Positions 25,612 through 35,200 of a stretch of DNA of 37,203 nt are shown here, in pieces; the first letter of the stretch is position 1, and every line of letters begins with the position of its first letter. The DNA comes from Acidobacteriota bacterium (GTDB lineage: Bacteria > Acidobacteriota > Vicinamibacteria > Vicinamibacterales > CAVVIG01), in NCBI GenBank assembly GCA_003222535.1, contig QHWJ01000172.1:1-37203 (forward strand), given 5' to 3'. The notes under the pieces were generated by a model. That model was not told where the DNA came from. It searched no databases and worked only from the letters and a program-made list of their open reading frames with translations. The translations under genes were made by a program, and so were the position numbers.

Positions 25612-28600
25612 ATGCACGCAGTGATGCGGACCCTGGTCTTGTCGGCGGGCGTCGCGATGATGCCGGCCATCGCGCTCGCGCAGGCAGTCATTGCCGGATC
25701 GGTCAAAGATCCCTCCGGCGCCGTGCTCCCCGGCGTCACTGTGGAGGCGGCCAGCCCCGAGTTGATCGAGAGAATCCGGACGGCGGTCACCGACGGCACG
25801 GGTCAGTACCGCATCGAAGACCTTCGACCCGGCACCTACACGGTGACGTTCACCCTGCCGGGATTCGCGACCCTGAGGCGCGAAGGCATCGAGCTGACCG
25901 GAACGTTCGTGGCGACGATCGCGGTCGAGCTCAAGATCGGCGCCGTCGCGGAAACGGTGACGGTCACCGGTGAGAGCCCGGTCGTCAACATTCAGAGCGC
26001 ACGGCGGGAATTGACGTTGAACAATGACGTCCTCAAGGCCCTCCCCACGGTCCGCAGCTACAACGCGATGGTCTCTGTCGTGCCCGGCGTCACCACCAAT
26101 CTGAACGACGTCGTCACCGCAACGGCGACGACGCAGTTTCCAATCCACGGCGGGCGCAACAACGAAGGGCGCCTGATGATCGACGGGCTGAACATCGGGA
26201 ATCCGCCGGGGGGCAATCAACCGACCTCGTACATTGCGGACGTCGGCAACGCCCAGGAAGTCACCTTCACGACGGCTGGCGGACTGGGCGAATCGGAAAC
26301 TGCCGGCCTGGTGATGAGCGTCGTGCCCAAAACCGGCGGCAACAGAACATCGGGGTCGTTCTTCATGAGTTTCACCGGCGAGAAGTTGTCCGGTGACAAT
26401 TTCAACGACTCGCTGAGGACTGCCGGGCTCACCGCCCCGACGCCGCTCTCGAAGGTGTACGACTTGAACGGAGCCTTCGGTGGTCCGATCATGCACGACA
26501 AAGTCTGGTACTTCGTGAACGCACGCACGCAGGGCAGCCGGAGAACCATCGCAAACGTGTACTACAACCTGAGCGCAGGCGACGCGACCCAGTGGTTGTA
26601 CTCGCCGGATTTGAGCCGTCCCGCCTTCAACGATCGGACCTCCGAAAACGTCAGTGGACGCATCACCTGGCAGGTGAGCACGCGCAACAAGGTGGGCGTT
26701 TTCTGGGACGAGCAGGCGAACTGCCGGACGTGCACGGGTCTGACGACGGGGATCACCGATCCGCCGCGCGTGTCGCCCGAAGCCCGCGGCATCAGCCAGA
26801 CCAAGCCGCTCCGCGTCACGCAGCTGACCTGGTCGTCGCCCTACACGAACAAGCTGCTCCTCGATGCCGGCTGGGGCGGAATCTATTACGGGTGGGGCAA
26901 TTTCGAGCGCAATCCGAACCCGACACACGATCTGATCAACGTCGTCGAACAATGTGCCGCCGGGTGCGCGGCGAACGGCGGCATTCCGGGCCTGGTGTAC
27001 CGATCGCAGGACTGGGGTCAGAACGCCGCCGGCTCGTACAACTGGCGCGCATCCGCCTCGTACGTGACCGGGCGCCAGAGCCTCAAGGTGGGATACCAAG
27101 GTACCTACATGAGCGACATCCGGACCTGGTCCACGAACAGCCAGAATCTCGCTTTTCAATTCAACAACGGCGTGCCGAACCGGCTCACCGAATCAATATC
27201 GCCATGGGTGAACGATGGGCAGGGAGCCTGGCATGCGGTGTTCGTGCAGGAGCAGTACACGTCCGGACGCCTCACTCTTCAAGGCGCGCTCAGGTTCGAC
27301 CATTCCGCCAGTTGGTACCCGGAGCAGAAGGAAGGGCCGTCACGATTCCTGCCCACGGCGCTCGTCATTCCCAGAACGCCGGGCGTCGATGCCTACAAGG
27401 ACATCACGCCGAGAATGGGCGTGGCATACGACGTGTTCGGCAACGGCAGGACGGCCTTCAAGTTCAACGTCGGGGAGTACCTCGAAGGCATGGGGATTTC
27501 CAACAACTGGGCCAATGCGAATCCGACGCTGCGGATGCCCTGCACGGTTGGTCCGTTTGCGCCGTGCGGCGTCACACGGGCGTGGACCGACTCCAACAAC
27601 AACTTGAGGCCCGACTGCGATCTGCTGGACGGCGCCGCACAGGATCTCCGGACCAGCGGCGGCGATGTCTGTGGGGTGATCTCGAATCTGGCCTTTGGAA
27701 CGACGACACAGACCAACAATTTCGATCCGGCGCTGCTGACCGGCTGGGGCGTTCGCCCGTCGGACTGGACACTCGGCGCCGCCGTCCAGCAGCAGATTCT
27801 GCCTCGCGCGTCGATTGAGGTGGCGTACACGCGGCGCTGGTACAACCATTTCACCGTCTATGACAACCAGCTTGCAGCGGCGGGAGATTACACGCAGTAC
27901 AGCATCACGGTGCCTTCGGACACACGGCTGCCCGGCGGAGGCGGATACGTCGTGTCGGGTCTCTACGACGTGGCGCCCAGCCTCGCCGGACGCGTGAGCA
28001 ATCTCGTCACGGACGCGAAGAACTACGGCAAGTGGACCAACAACTTCAACGGGGTCGACCTCACGCTGAACGTGCGGACCGGCGCGGGCTGGACGTTGCA
28101 GGGCGGTACCAGCACGGGCCAGACAGCAGCCGACAACTGCGAGGTGAGGAACAGCCTGCCGGAAATGGGCAGCACGCCCGCCGTCAACCTCGCGCAGGGA
28201 CTCCCTGGTCTCACGACCTCACCCGTGAGCCCGACAAACCCGTACTGCCACGTCAACTACGGCTGGCTGACGCAATTGCGGGCGCTGTCGTCCTACGTCA
28301 TTCCGAAAATCGACGTCCAGTTCAGCGGCGTCTTCCAGAGCAAGCCAGGGGCGCTGCTTGCGGCGAACTACGCTGTTCCAGGCGCGGAGATCGCGCGGAT
28401 TCTTGGTCGCGCCCCTGCCGGCAACCCGGCCAACGTCACGATCAATATCCTTGCGCCCGGTGAGAGGTATGGCGATCGCGTCAACCAGCTCGACTTCCGC
28501 GCGGCGAAAATCCTGAAGTTCGGGCGCACGCGCACGATGGTCGGGATCGATCTCTACAACGCTCTCAACGCCAGCGCGGTGCTCACCTACAACAACGCCT

Positions 28601-28683
28601 TCGTCCCGGGTGGAACGTGGCTGCAGCCGCAGACCGTACTCACGGCTCGACTGATCAAGTTCTCGGCGGAGATCACATTCTGA
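25612..28683 (+). CDS. Oar-like TonB-dependent outer membrane receptor, copy 1
   Basis: 1023 residues from ATG 25612, which has GAGGTGGAG just upstream; the frame is open further to 25510. Signal peptide (residues 1-24, ending AIALAQ), then a carboxypeptidase-regulatory-like beta sandwich (AVIAGSVKDPSGAVLPGVTV, GTGQYRIEDLRPGTYTVTFTLPGF), a TonB plug from about residue 125 (GRNNEGRLMIDGLNIG is the plug core) and a large beta-barrel ending in KFSAEITF, whose terminal Phe is a BAM recognition signal. Such receptors import large ligands (glycans, peptides, siderophores) with TonB energy. No SusD-like gene is adjacent. It is a paralogue of the gene at 32249. Confidence 0.9.
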   Translation: MHAVMRTLVLSAGVAMMPAIALAQAVIAGSVKDPSGAVLPGVTVEAASPELIERIRTAVTDGTGQYRIEDLRPGTYTVTFTLPGFATLRREGIELTGTFVATIAVELKIGAVAETVTVTGESPVVNIQSARRELTLNNDVLKALPTVRSYNAMVSVVPGVTTNLNDVVTATATTQFPIHGGRNNEGRLMIDGLNIGNPPGGNQPTSYIADVGNAQEVTFTTAGGLGESETAGLVMSVVPKTGGNRTSGSFFMSFTGEKLSGDNFNDSLRTAGLTAPTPLSKVYDLNGAFGGPIMHDKVWYFVNARTQGSRRTIANVYYNLSAGDATQWLYSPDLSRPAFNDRTSENVSGRITWQVSTRNKVGVFWDEQANCRTCTGLTTGITDPPRVSPEARGISQTKPLRVTQLTWSSPYTNKLLLDAGWGGIYYGWGNFERNPNPTHDLINVVEQCAAGCAANGGIPGLVYRSQDWGQNAAGSYNWRASASYVTGRQSLKVGYQGTYMSDIRTWSTNSQNLAFQFNNGVPNRLTESISPWVNDGQGAWHAVFVQEQYTSGRLTLQGALRFDHSASWYPEQKEGPSRFLPTALVIPRTPGVDAYKDITPRMGVAYDVFGNGRTAFKFNVGEYLEGMGISNNWANANPTLRMPCTVGPFAPCGVTRAWTDSNNNLRPDCDLLDGAAQDLRTSGGDVCGVISNLAFGTTTQTNNFDPALLTGWGVRPSDWTLGAAVQQQILPRASIEVAYTRRWYNHFTVYDNQLAAAGDYTQYSITVPSDTRLPGGGGYVVSGLYDVAPSLAGRVSNLVTDAKNYGKWTNNFNGVDLTLNVRTGAGWTLQGGTSTGQTAADNCEVRNSLPEMGSTPAVNLAQGLPGLTTSPVSPTNPYCHVNYGWLTQLRALSSYVIPKIDVQFSGVFQSKPGALLAANYAVPGAEIARILGRAPAGNPANVTINILAPGERYGDRVNQLDFRAAKILKFGRTRTMVGIDLYNALNASAVLTYNNAFVPGGTWLQPQTVLTARLIKFSAEITF

Positions 28684-28808
28684 CGGTCCAGGCCCCGCTC
28701 CCTTCCTGCGTCCTGCTCGCGCAATCAATCCCGGTTGGTGCTCCAGCCTGCCTGTGCCAAGATGTGCCGTCAGCCCGACCCACAGGGCGAAGTCTTCTGG
28801 AGGAATGC

Positions 28809-29378
28809 ATGCGAAATCAATTCAGCAACACAGCTGCCGCGTGTGCGCTCGCGATCGCCTGTCTGGCGAGCGCCGCCGGCGCGCGGACTCCGGCACCGGC
28901 GGCTCAGGCCGCGCCGGCTCCCCCCGTCAGCAGCGCGGTCGCCGCGCCGACCTACACCTCCATTCCTCTGGAAATCGCCGTCAACCGGCCCGCGGCCGAG
29001 GTGTGGAAGCGCATCGGCAAGTTCTGCGATATCGGCGAATGGCTGCGGATCCCGTGCACGATCACGTCGGGCAAGGACGGTGAATTTGGCGCGGTACGTT
29101 CCGTCGCGAACGAGGTCCTCGTAGGAAAGACCGAACTGTCCTACACCTACACCCAACCGGTGAGGGACGGCCGGCCGTACAATCTCTATCACGGCACGCT
29201 CGAGGCGAGGCCCGTGACGCCCGACGCCGCCCGCGAAGCGGACAGGGCGCGAAGAGTGACACAGTTCAACGCGGCGCTCGCGAACATGAAAATCCTCGCT
29301 GAAGGCGGCACGCTGCCGCCGGCCCCCGCTCGCGGCCGCGGCGCCCCAGCGAGCGGCGTCGCGGGCCGCGAAAACTGA
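28809..29378 (+). CDS. Secreted SRPBCC/START-fold protein
   Basis: 189 residues; GGAGG lies five bases before ATG 28809. Signal peptide (residues 1-25) and an Ala/Pro linker are followed by a helix-grip domain: IPLEIAVNRPAAEVWKRIGKFCDIGEWLRIPCTITSG, a Gly-turn (GEFGAVRSV), then long strands (TELSYTYTQP, YNLYHGTLEARPVT). The 'RPAAEVWKRIGKFCDIGEWL' pattern is typical of polyketide cyclase/SRPBCC proteins, which hold hydrophobic ligands in a central cavity. The C-terminal 35 residues are Ala/Gly/Arg-rich and probably disordered. A secreted member is less common. The next gene, 78 bp downstream, has its own ribosome binding site. Confidence 0.75.
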   Translation: MRNQFSNTAAACALAIACLASAAGARTPAPAAQAAPAPPVSSAVAAPTYTSIPLEIAVNRPAAEVWKRIGKFCDIGEWLRIPCTITSGKDGEFGAVRSVANEVLVGKTELSYTYTQPVRDGRPYNLYHGTLEARPVTPDAAREADRARRVTQFNAALANMKILAEGGTLPPAPARGRGAPASGVAGREN

Positions 29379-29456
29379 CGCATTGTCAACGGCTTCGCTT
29401 AGAATGAGCGCTCTTTGGACAGCGGAGCGCGTTCCGCCCATTTGAAGGAGCGAGAC

Positions 29457-30197
29457 ATGCGAGTGAAGGCGCTGGTTGGGTTCCCGACGCTGGTGCTCAT
29501 GCTGTTTGTCGCGGCGTCGGCGCAGCAACCCGCGCCGGTGAAAGCGCCGGCCAGACCGCAGGTCGTCGCCGCGATCGCTCAGACGAAGGAAACCCAGGCC
29601 GCCATCACGCCGCAGATGGCGCTGCAGATGCTGAAGGACGGCAACGAACGGTTTGTCAGCGGAACGATGAAGAAGCGGGACTTGACGAAGCAGGTGAAGG
29701 CGACCAGCACCGGACAGTTCCCGTTCGCCACCATCGTCGGCTGCATGGATTCGCGCGCCGCACCGGAGTTGATTTTCGACCAGGGCATCGGCGACGTGTT
29801 CTCGCCGCGCGTCGCCGGCAACTTCGCGAACGACGACATCATCGGGAGCCTCGAGTACGGCTCCGGGGCGATGGGCGCCAGGGTGATCGTCGTGCTCGGA
29901 CATTCCGACTGCGGCGCCATCAAGGGCGCGTGCGACAACGTGAAGCTCGGCGATCTCCTTCCCGCCACGCTGGCCAGCATCAAGCCTGCGATCGACGCGG
30001 TGCCCAACGACGGCTCGCCGCGCAACAGCAAGAACTATGCGTTCGTGCAGCGCGTGGCCGACAAGAACGTCACGCTGGCGGTGAAGCGGATCCGGGACAA
30101 GAGCTCCCTGCTGCGCGGGATGGCCGACAAGGGCGAGATCAAGATCGTCGGCGCGATGCTCGACGTCAAGACGGGGAAGGTGACGTTCGTCGAGTAG
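29457..30197 (+). CDS. Periplasmic beta-carbonic anhydrase
   Basis: 246 residues from ATG 29457, with AAGGAG nine bases upstream. A Sec signal peptide (residues 1-22, ending ASAQQ) exports a beta-class carbonic anhydrase: zinc ligands C96 (GCMDSR), H149 and C152 (LGHSDCGAIKGA), with the D98-R100 dyad. PRVAGNF and GSLEYG are also family features. It interconverts CO2 and bicarbonate, here in the periplasm, where it could help pH control or CO2 supply. The gene is followed, after 47 bp, by a KefB-type antiporter; a functional link through proton/bicarbonate balance is possible but speculative. Confidence 0.93.
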   Translation: MRVKALVGFPTLVLMLFVAASAQQPAPVKAPARPQVVAAIAQTKETQAAITPQMALQMLKDGNERFVSGTMKKRDLTKQVKATSTGQFPFATIVGCMDSRAAPELIFDQGIGDVFSPRVAGNFANDDIIGSLEYGSGAMGARVIVVLGHSDCGAIKGACDNVKLGDLLPATLASIKPAIDAVPNDGSPRNSKNYAFVQRVADKNVTLAVKRIRDKSSLLRGMADKGEIKIVGAMLDVKTGKVTFVE

Positions 30198-30244
30198 CGC
30201 CCTGAGGCCATCATGGCCGGCGAGCCGCGACCGCCGGTGATCCC

Positions 30245-31426
30245 GTGCCCCACGAAACGGCGCTGATCTCGACGATCGCCGTCTGCCTCGCCCTCGCCTT
30301 CGTCGGGGGTTACGTCGCTTTCCGGCTGAGGCTGCCGCCGCTCGTCGGCTACCTCCTCGCGGGGATCGTGGTCGGCCCGTTCACGCCCGGGTTCGTCGCC
30401 GACACGAAGCTCGCGCCGGAGCTCGCGGAGATCGGCGTCATCCTCCTGATGTTCGGCGTCGGGATGCACTTCTCGGTGCGCGATCTGCTCGCGGTCCGCG
30501 CCGTCGCGATCCCGGGGGCGGTCGCGCAGATCATCGTCGCGACGGCACTGGGGCTGGGCCTCGCGCACCTCTGGGGGTGGAGCGCCGGTGGCGGCATCGT
30601 CTTCGGGCTGGCCCTCTCCGTTGCGAGCACGGTCGTGCTGATGAAGGCCCTCGAGTCACGCGGAGGAGCGGGGACGACCGAGGGACGCATCGCGGTCGGC
30701 TGGCTGATCGTCGAGGACCTGCTGATGGTGCTCGTGCTCGTGCTCCTGCCGGTTCTCTCCGGCTCGGGGTCGGACGCGTCGAGGACTGTTTCGTCGGGGC
30801 TCGTCGCGACCCTCGGGATCACGCTCGGAAAGCTCGCCGTCTTCGTCGCCGCGATGTTCATCGTCGGCGCCCGCCTGTTCCCCTGGATCCTCCATCACGT
30901 CAGCCGCACCGGCTCGCGCGAGCTCTTCACGCTCGGCGTGATCGCCTTGTCGCTCGGCGTGGCCTATTTCTCGGCGCACCTCTTCGGAGTCTCGTTCGCG
31001 CTCGGGGCCTTCTGCGCCGGCGTCCTCGTGAACGGCTCGCACCTCTCCGACCGGGCCGCCGCGGACATCAAGCCCTTCGAGGACGCATTCTCGGCCCTCT
31101 TCTTCGTCGCGGTCGGAATGCTGTTCGATCCGGCGATCCTGGTGCAGGAGCCGCTGCGCGTGCTCATGGTGCTCGGGGTCATCGTCGCGGGGAAGTCGCT
31201 TGCCGCGTTCGGCGTCGTGCTGCTCCTGAAGCAGCCGGTGCGAACGGCGCTGACCGTTTCGGCGGCCCTGGCGCAAATCGGAGAGTTCTCCTTCATCCTC
31301 ATCGGACTCGGCGTCGCGCTCGGGTTGCTGCCGAAGGAAGGGCAGAGCCTCGTCCTTGCCGGCTCGCTGCTCTCGATCGCGATGAACCCGCTCGTCTTCC
31401 GGCTCGTCGTGCGCCGGGGACCCTGA
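30245..31426 (+). CDS. KefB/YbaL-type CPA2 cation:proton antiporter lacking an RCK domain
   Basis: 393 residues from GTG 30245 (no clear ribosome binding site), with 11-13 hydrophobic helices. Family motifs: RLPPLVGYLLAGIVVGPFTPGF near the start, LAEIGVILLMFGVGMHFSVRDLL, and VASTVVLMKALE, all close to E. coli YbaL. E. coli YbaL and KefB continue with a TrkA-N/RCK domain to about 560-600 residues; here the frame stops after the last helix (VFRLVVRRGP). The third codon positions are more strongly G/C and GGG codons are more frequent than in the flanking genes, suggesting acquisition from another lineage. It would exchange K+ or Na+ for protons at the inner membrane. Confidence 0.85.
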   Translation: MPHETALISTIAVCLALAFVGGYVAFRLRLPPLVGYLLAGIVVGPFTPGFVADTKLAPELAEIGVILLMFGVGMHFSVRDLLAVRAVAIPGAVAQIIVATALGLGLAHLWGWSAGGGIVFGLALSVASTVVLMKALESRGGAGTTEGRIAVGWLIVEDLLMVLVLVLLPVLSGSGSDASRTVSSGLVATLGITLGKLAVFVAAMFIVGARLFPWILHHVSRTGSRELFTLGVIALSLGVAYFSAHLFGVSFALGAFCAGVLVNGSHLSDRAAADIKPFEDAFSALFFVAVGMLFDPAILVQEPLRVLMVLGVIVAGKSLAAFGVVLLLKQPVRTALTVSAALAQIGEFSFILIGLGVALGLLPKEGQSLVLAGSLLSIAMNPLVFRLVVRRGP

Positions 31427-31486
31427 GGCGGCCGAAGCCCCGCTCGCAGTCGCGCACCAGGGTCGCGAGCAGCTCGTCCATGGTCG

Positions 31487-31879
31487 TCACATGTCATTAA
31501 TGGCCACCACGCGGGCAGTCCATGGGCAGAAGCGGCCACCTCCGAAGCTCACGCCTGCTTTTTCGACATCCGAAGGACGTCCATCGCACAGCTCGATCGT
31601 GCCCTCCGCAAAGGAGACGTCCACAAGGTGCCAGCTCCACCCGCGATTCACCTCGGTGCCGTCCACGATTCTTCCATTCGGTATTCGACCCCCGGAACCT
31701 GCCTGGGCCCGGAGCGCCGCGGCAATCTGATCTTCCCCGACGAGCCGCACCCTGAAGCTCTCGTCTCCTACCTGAAAGGTGACGACTGCCACGCGCGAGG
31801 GTGGCATCGGATTTCCTCCACAACCGAGCTCACAGACGATCGTCAGGAGCGGAAGTCCCCAGCGGATCATGGTTGTCAC
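31487..31879 (-). CDS. Lipoprotein with a BP74-like N-terminal domain
   Basis: 130 residues. The N-terminus has a lipoprotein-type signal with C20 in the candidate lipobox CELGC. The mature part matches what I recall of the BP74 N-terminal domain, first defined in a Dictyostelium calmodulin-binding protein and present in scattered bacteria: VVTFQVGDESFRVRLVGED, then IPNGRIVDGTEVNRGWSWHL, and the highly conserved end TIELCDGRPSDVEKAG...FCPWTARVVAI. The two cysteines C(DGRPSD) and FC(PW) may form a disulfide. It is on the opposite strand to its neighbours. Function in bacteria is not known to me; surface binding or hemagglutinin-like roles are guesses. Confidence 0.7.
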   Translation of the reverse strand: MTTMIRWGLPLLTIVCELGCGGNPMPPSRVAVVTFQVGDESFRVRLVGEDQIAAALRAQAGSGGRIPNGRIVDGTEVNRGWSWHLVDVSFAEGTIELCDGRPSDVEKAGVSFGGGRFCPWTARVVAINDM

Positions 31880-32248
31880 TCCAGGCCCTCGAGTACGCCC
31901 TCATGATCGCGGCGAGCGTCTTCGTGCGTCGCACGCAGTGTAGTCGATTGAGAAACTCAACGGAATCGAACACGACGTCCGTCGTGCCATCGCGACACGG
32001 CGGAGCAGACCACGAGGTACATCATCAAGCGGATCGCGGCAGCAGACCGTCGGATCCATGTTTTGGAATGCAACGGACATCGGACCGCGATTCTTCGACT
32101 GGATCTGTCGCTAATTCATTGACTTTTCGCGGATCGCCTGAATATTCTTCGCTCTGCATGCCTCCCGTGGGTGTCATGTATGCAGGCCGTCGACACGTTC
32201 GTGACTTCTCGCCTTTTGGGAGCGAGTGTTCGAAAGAGGACATCTATC
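31880..32248. other. Intergenic region upstream of the second Oar-like receptor
   Basis: About 370 bp separating the divergent BP74 lipoprotein and receptor genes. It is visibly less GC-rich than the genes around it, as promoter regions often are, with TGAATATT and TTCATTGAC-type AT runs near 32110-32145 that could hold a -35/-10 pair for the receptor. No operator, RNA gene or coding frame could be supported. Confidence 0.45.
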
Positions 32249-35200
32249 ATGCGCGTCTCGACGAAGGGCCTGGCAATTCTCGCGGTCCTTCTCCTGCCCG
32301 GAACTGTCTTTGCGCAAGCCGTCCTGACGGGCACGGTTCGTGACCCATCGGGGGCGGTGCTGCCCGGCGTCACCGTCGAGGCCGCCAGCCCGGCGCTTAT
32401 CGAAAGAACGCGCTCGGGGACGACCGACGGAACGGGGCAGTACCGGATCATCGATCTGCGGCCGGGCACCTATGCCCTGACGTTCACGCTCCCCGGCTTC
32501 ACCACCGTCAGACGCGCGAACATCGAGCTCTCCGGCACGCAGACGGTCACGCTTCCGATCGAAATGCGCCTGGGCGCCATCGCGGAAACGGTGACGGTCA
32601 CGGGCGAAACGCCGCTGGTCGACGTGCAGAGCGCCAGGCGGGAGGTCGTCATGAACAAGGACGTCATCCAGGCGCTGCCGGCGGCGCGCGCCGTCGGGGC
32701 GCTGCTCAACGCGACTCCGGGCCTGACCGTCGACAACAACGGTCCGGCGCTGTCGCCAACGATGACGTTCTTCAATGCGCACTCGAGCGCGGCGAATTCG
32801 ACCGGGGTTGCCGGCGAAGGCCGGATGACGGTCAACGGCATGACCATCGCGGCCGCGAGGAGCGGCGGTGTGTCGTCGTACGTGTATGACACGCCCAACT
32901 CGCAGGAAGTGGCCATCACCGTCGGCGGCGGACTCGGCGAAAGCGACATCGGAGGCCCGGTGATGAACCTGGTGCCGAAGTCGGGCGGCAACACCTTCGC
33001 AGGCACCGCGTTCTTCAATGAGGCCGGCGGTTGGTCGCGCGGCACGAACCTGACCGACGACCTCCGCGCGATAGGCCTGACGCAAACCCCCGGCATCATC
33101 CGGTCGTATGACGCAAGCGGATCGTTCGGCGGTCCGATCAGGAAGGACCGCCTCTGGTTCTACGGCAGCTATCGCAACCTCGACACGCAGACGGCGATGG
33201 AAGGCATCACCGCCAACGCCAACGCCGGCGACGCGTCGCGCTGGGACTGGGTGGGCTCACCGATCAACGCCCGTCTGGTGCAGGACCGCCAGATGATCAT
33301 CGGCCGTCTGACGGGCCAGGTTGGAAGAAACAGGATCTCGTTCAATTCCGAATACCAGCATCGCTGCGAGGGCACGCCGCTGAAAGTCGACACGCCCGGG
33401 TGCCACAATCGCGGCGAGGACTGGATCGGCCTTGGCAACAACGCCGCGCCGTTCCAGTCGCCGGAAGCGACGTCGACGGCCGCGCGCGGCTACTTCGATG
33501 CGCCGTACTACCTGAATCAGATTTCCTGGACGATGCCGGCGACCAACAAACTGCTCGTCGAGGCCGGCTTTGCCGCGTTCCGCTACAACCCGCTCTTCGG
33601 CTTTCCACCGCCGGACGGCATCACGACCCTGATCCCGGTGCAAGAGCAGTCGAACGCGGTCAATCCGGCCACCGGCCTGCGCTTTGCGCCGCAGCCCAAC
33701 TTCACCTATCGCGGTGTCGAGCAATGGGGCTGGGCCGTGGGCAAGACCGAAGGGTGGCAGGTGGCCGCGTCGTACGTCACCGGCGCGCACAACATGAAGA
33801 TCGGGTATCAGGGTAACCGATTGGACCAGCTGGATCAGACACTGACCGGCTCAACCCAGCTCGCCTACCGGTTCAGCCAGGGCGTGCCGAACGCGGTGAC
33901 CTACCGGCTGCCTGACTTCGGCCACCGCACGCTCACGAACCTGCACGGCATGTACGTTCAGGACGGCTGGACCCGAGGCCGCCTCACGCTGCAGGGCGCG
34001 CTGCGCTACGACCGGGTCTCGAGCTACTCGCCGGTCGAGGGCAACGGCACGACGCGATCGTCGGTCTTCAACGCGGCGCCGATCTCGTTCCCGGTGGTTC
34101 CGGGCGTCGATGCGTACAACGACATCACGCCGCGCGCTGCTGTTACCTACGACGTGTTCGGCGGCGGGAGGACGGCGCTGAAGTTCAACTGGGGTCGTTA
34201 TCTTGCGTACGCCGCGAACGATCCGCCGTACACGTCGAGCAATCCGGCGGTGACCACCGTCTCGGTGGTCAGCAACCGCGGCTGGACGGACTCGAACAAT
34301 AACAAGGTCGCCGATTGCGACTTCCTCAATCCCGGCGCCCAGAACAACGCCGCAGGCGGCGGCGACGTCTGCGCCGCCGCCGTCGGCAACCAGGCGAACT
34401 TCGGTCAGGTGGGTGCGGCGACGATCGTCAATCCCGACGTGCTGCACGGCTGGGGCAAGCGTCCGGGCGACTATCAATGGGCGGCCACGCTGCAGCAGCA
34501 GATCGTCACGCGCGTCACGGCGGAAGTCAGCTACACCCGCCGGAACTTCTTCGGGTTCTTCGTCACCGACGACCTGAATCGCAACGTCAACACGGCGTAC
34601 GAAACCTACACGCTGACGGCACCCGAGGACCCGCGGCTGCCCAACGGCGGCGGCTACCCGATCACCGTGTTCGTGCCGACGGCCGCGGCCAATGCGACTC
34701 CTTCGAAGACCTATCTGACGTGGGAAAGCGACTACGGTCCGGAGCGTACCAGCTACTGGCACGGGGTCGATTTCACCCTCAACGCGCGCCTGCGCGAAGG
34801 CCTGACCACCTCGGTCGGCACAAGCACCGGCCGCGCGGTGCTCGACGACTGCGCAACGGCGACGAAGTACAACCAGGTGAACGCGGTCACCAACGTCGCC
34901 GCCGGCCCCGATCCGCGCGCCTGCCACAGCGTCGATCCGTTCCAGACGACGGTCCGCGGCCTCGCCATCTACATCATCCCGAAGATCGATGTGCTCGTCA
35001 GCGCGACTGTGCGGTCGCAGCCGCCCGTCCAGTTCGGCGCGGCTCCGGCCGGCGCCACGATCGCGGGCGGCGGCAACTCGGCGCAGTGGATCGTGCCGAA
35101 CTCCGTCGTCGCGGCGGCGCTCGGTCACCTGCCGGTTGGCGCGACGGCAACCGGCACGACGACGATTCCGATCGCAGACAACGTCAGGCGCGTGTACGCG

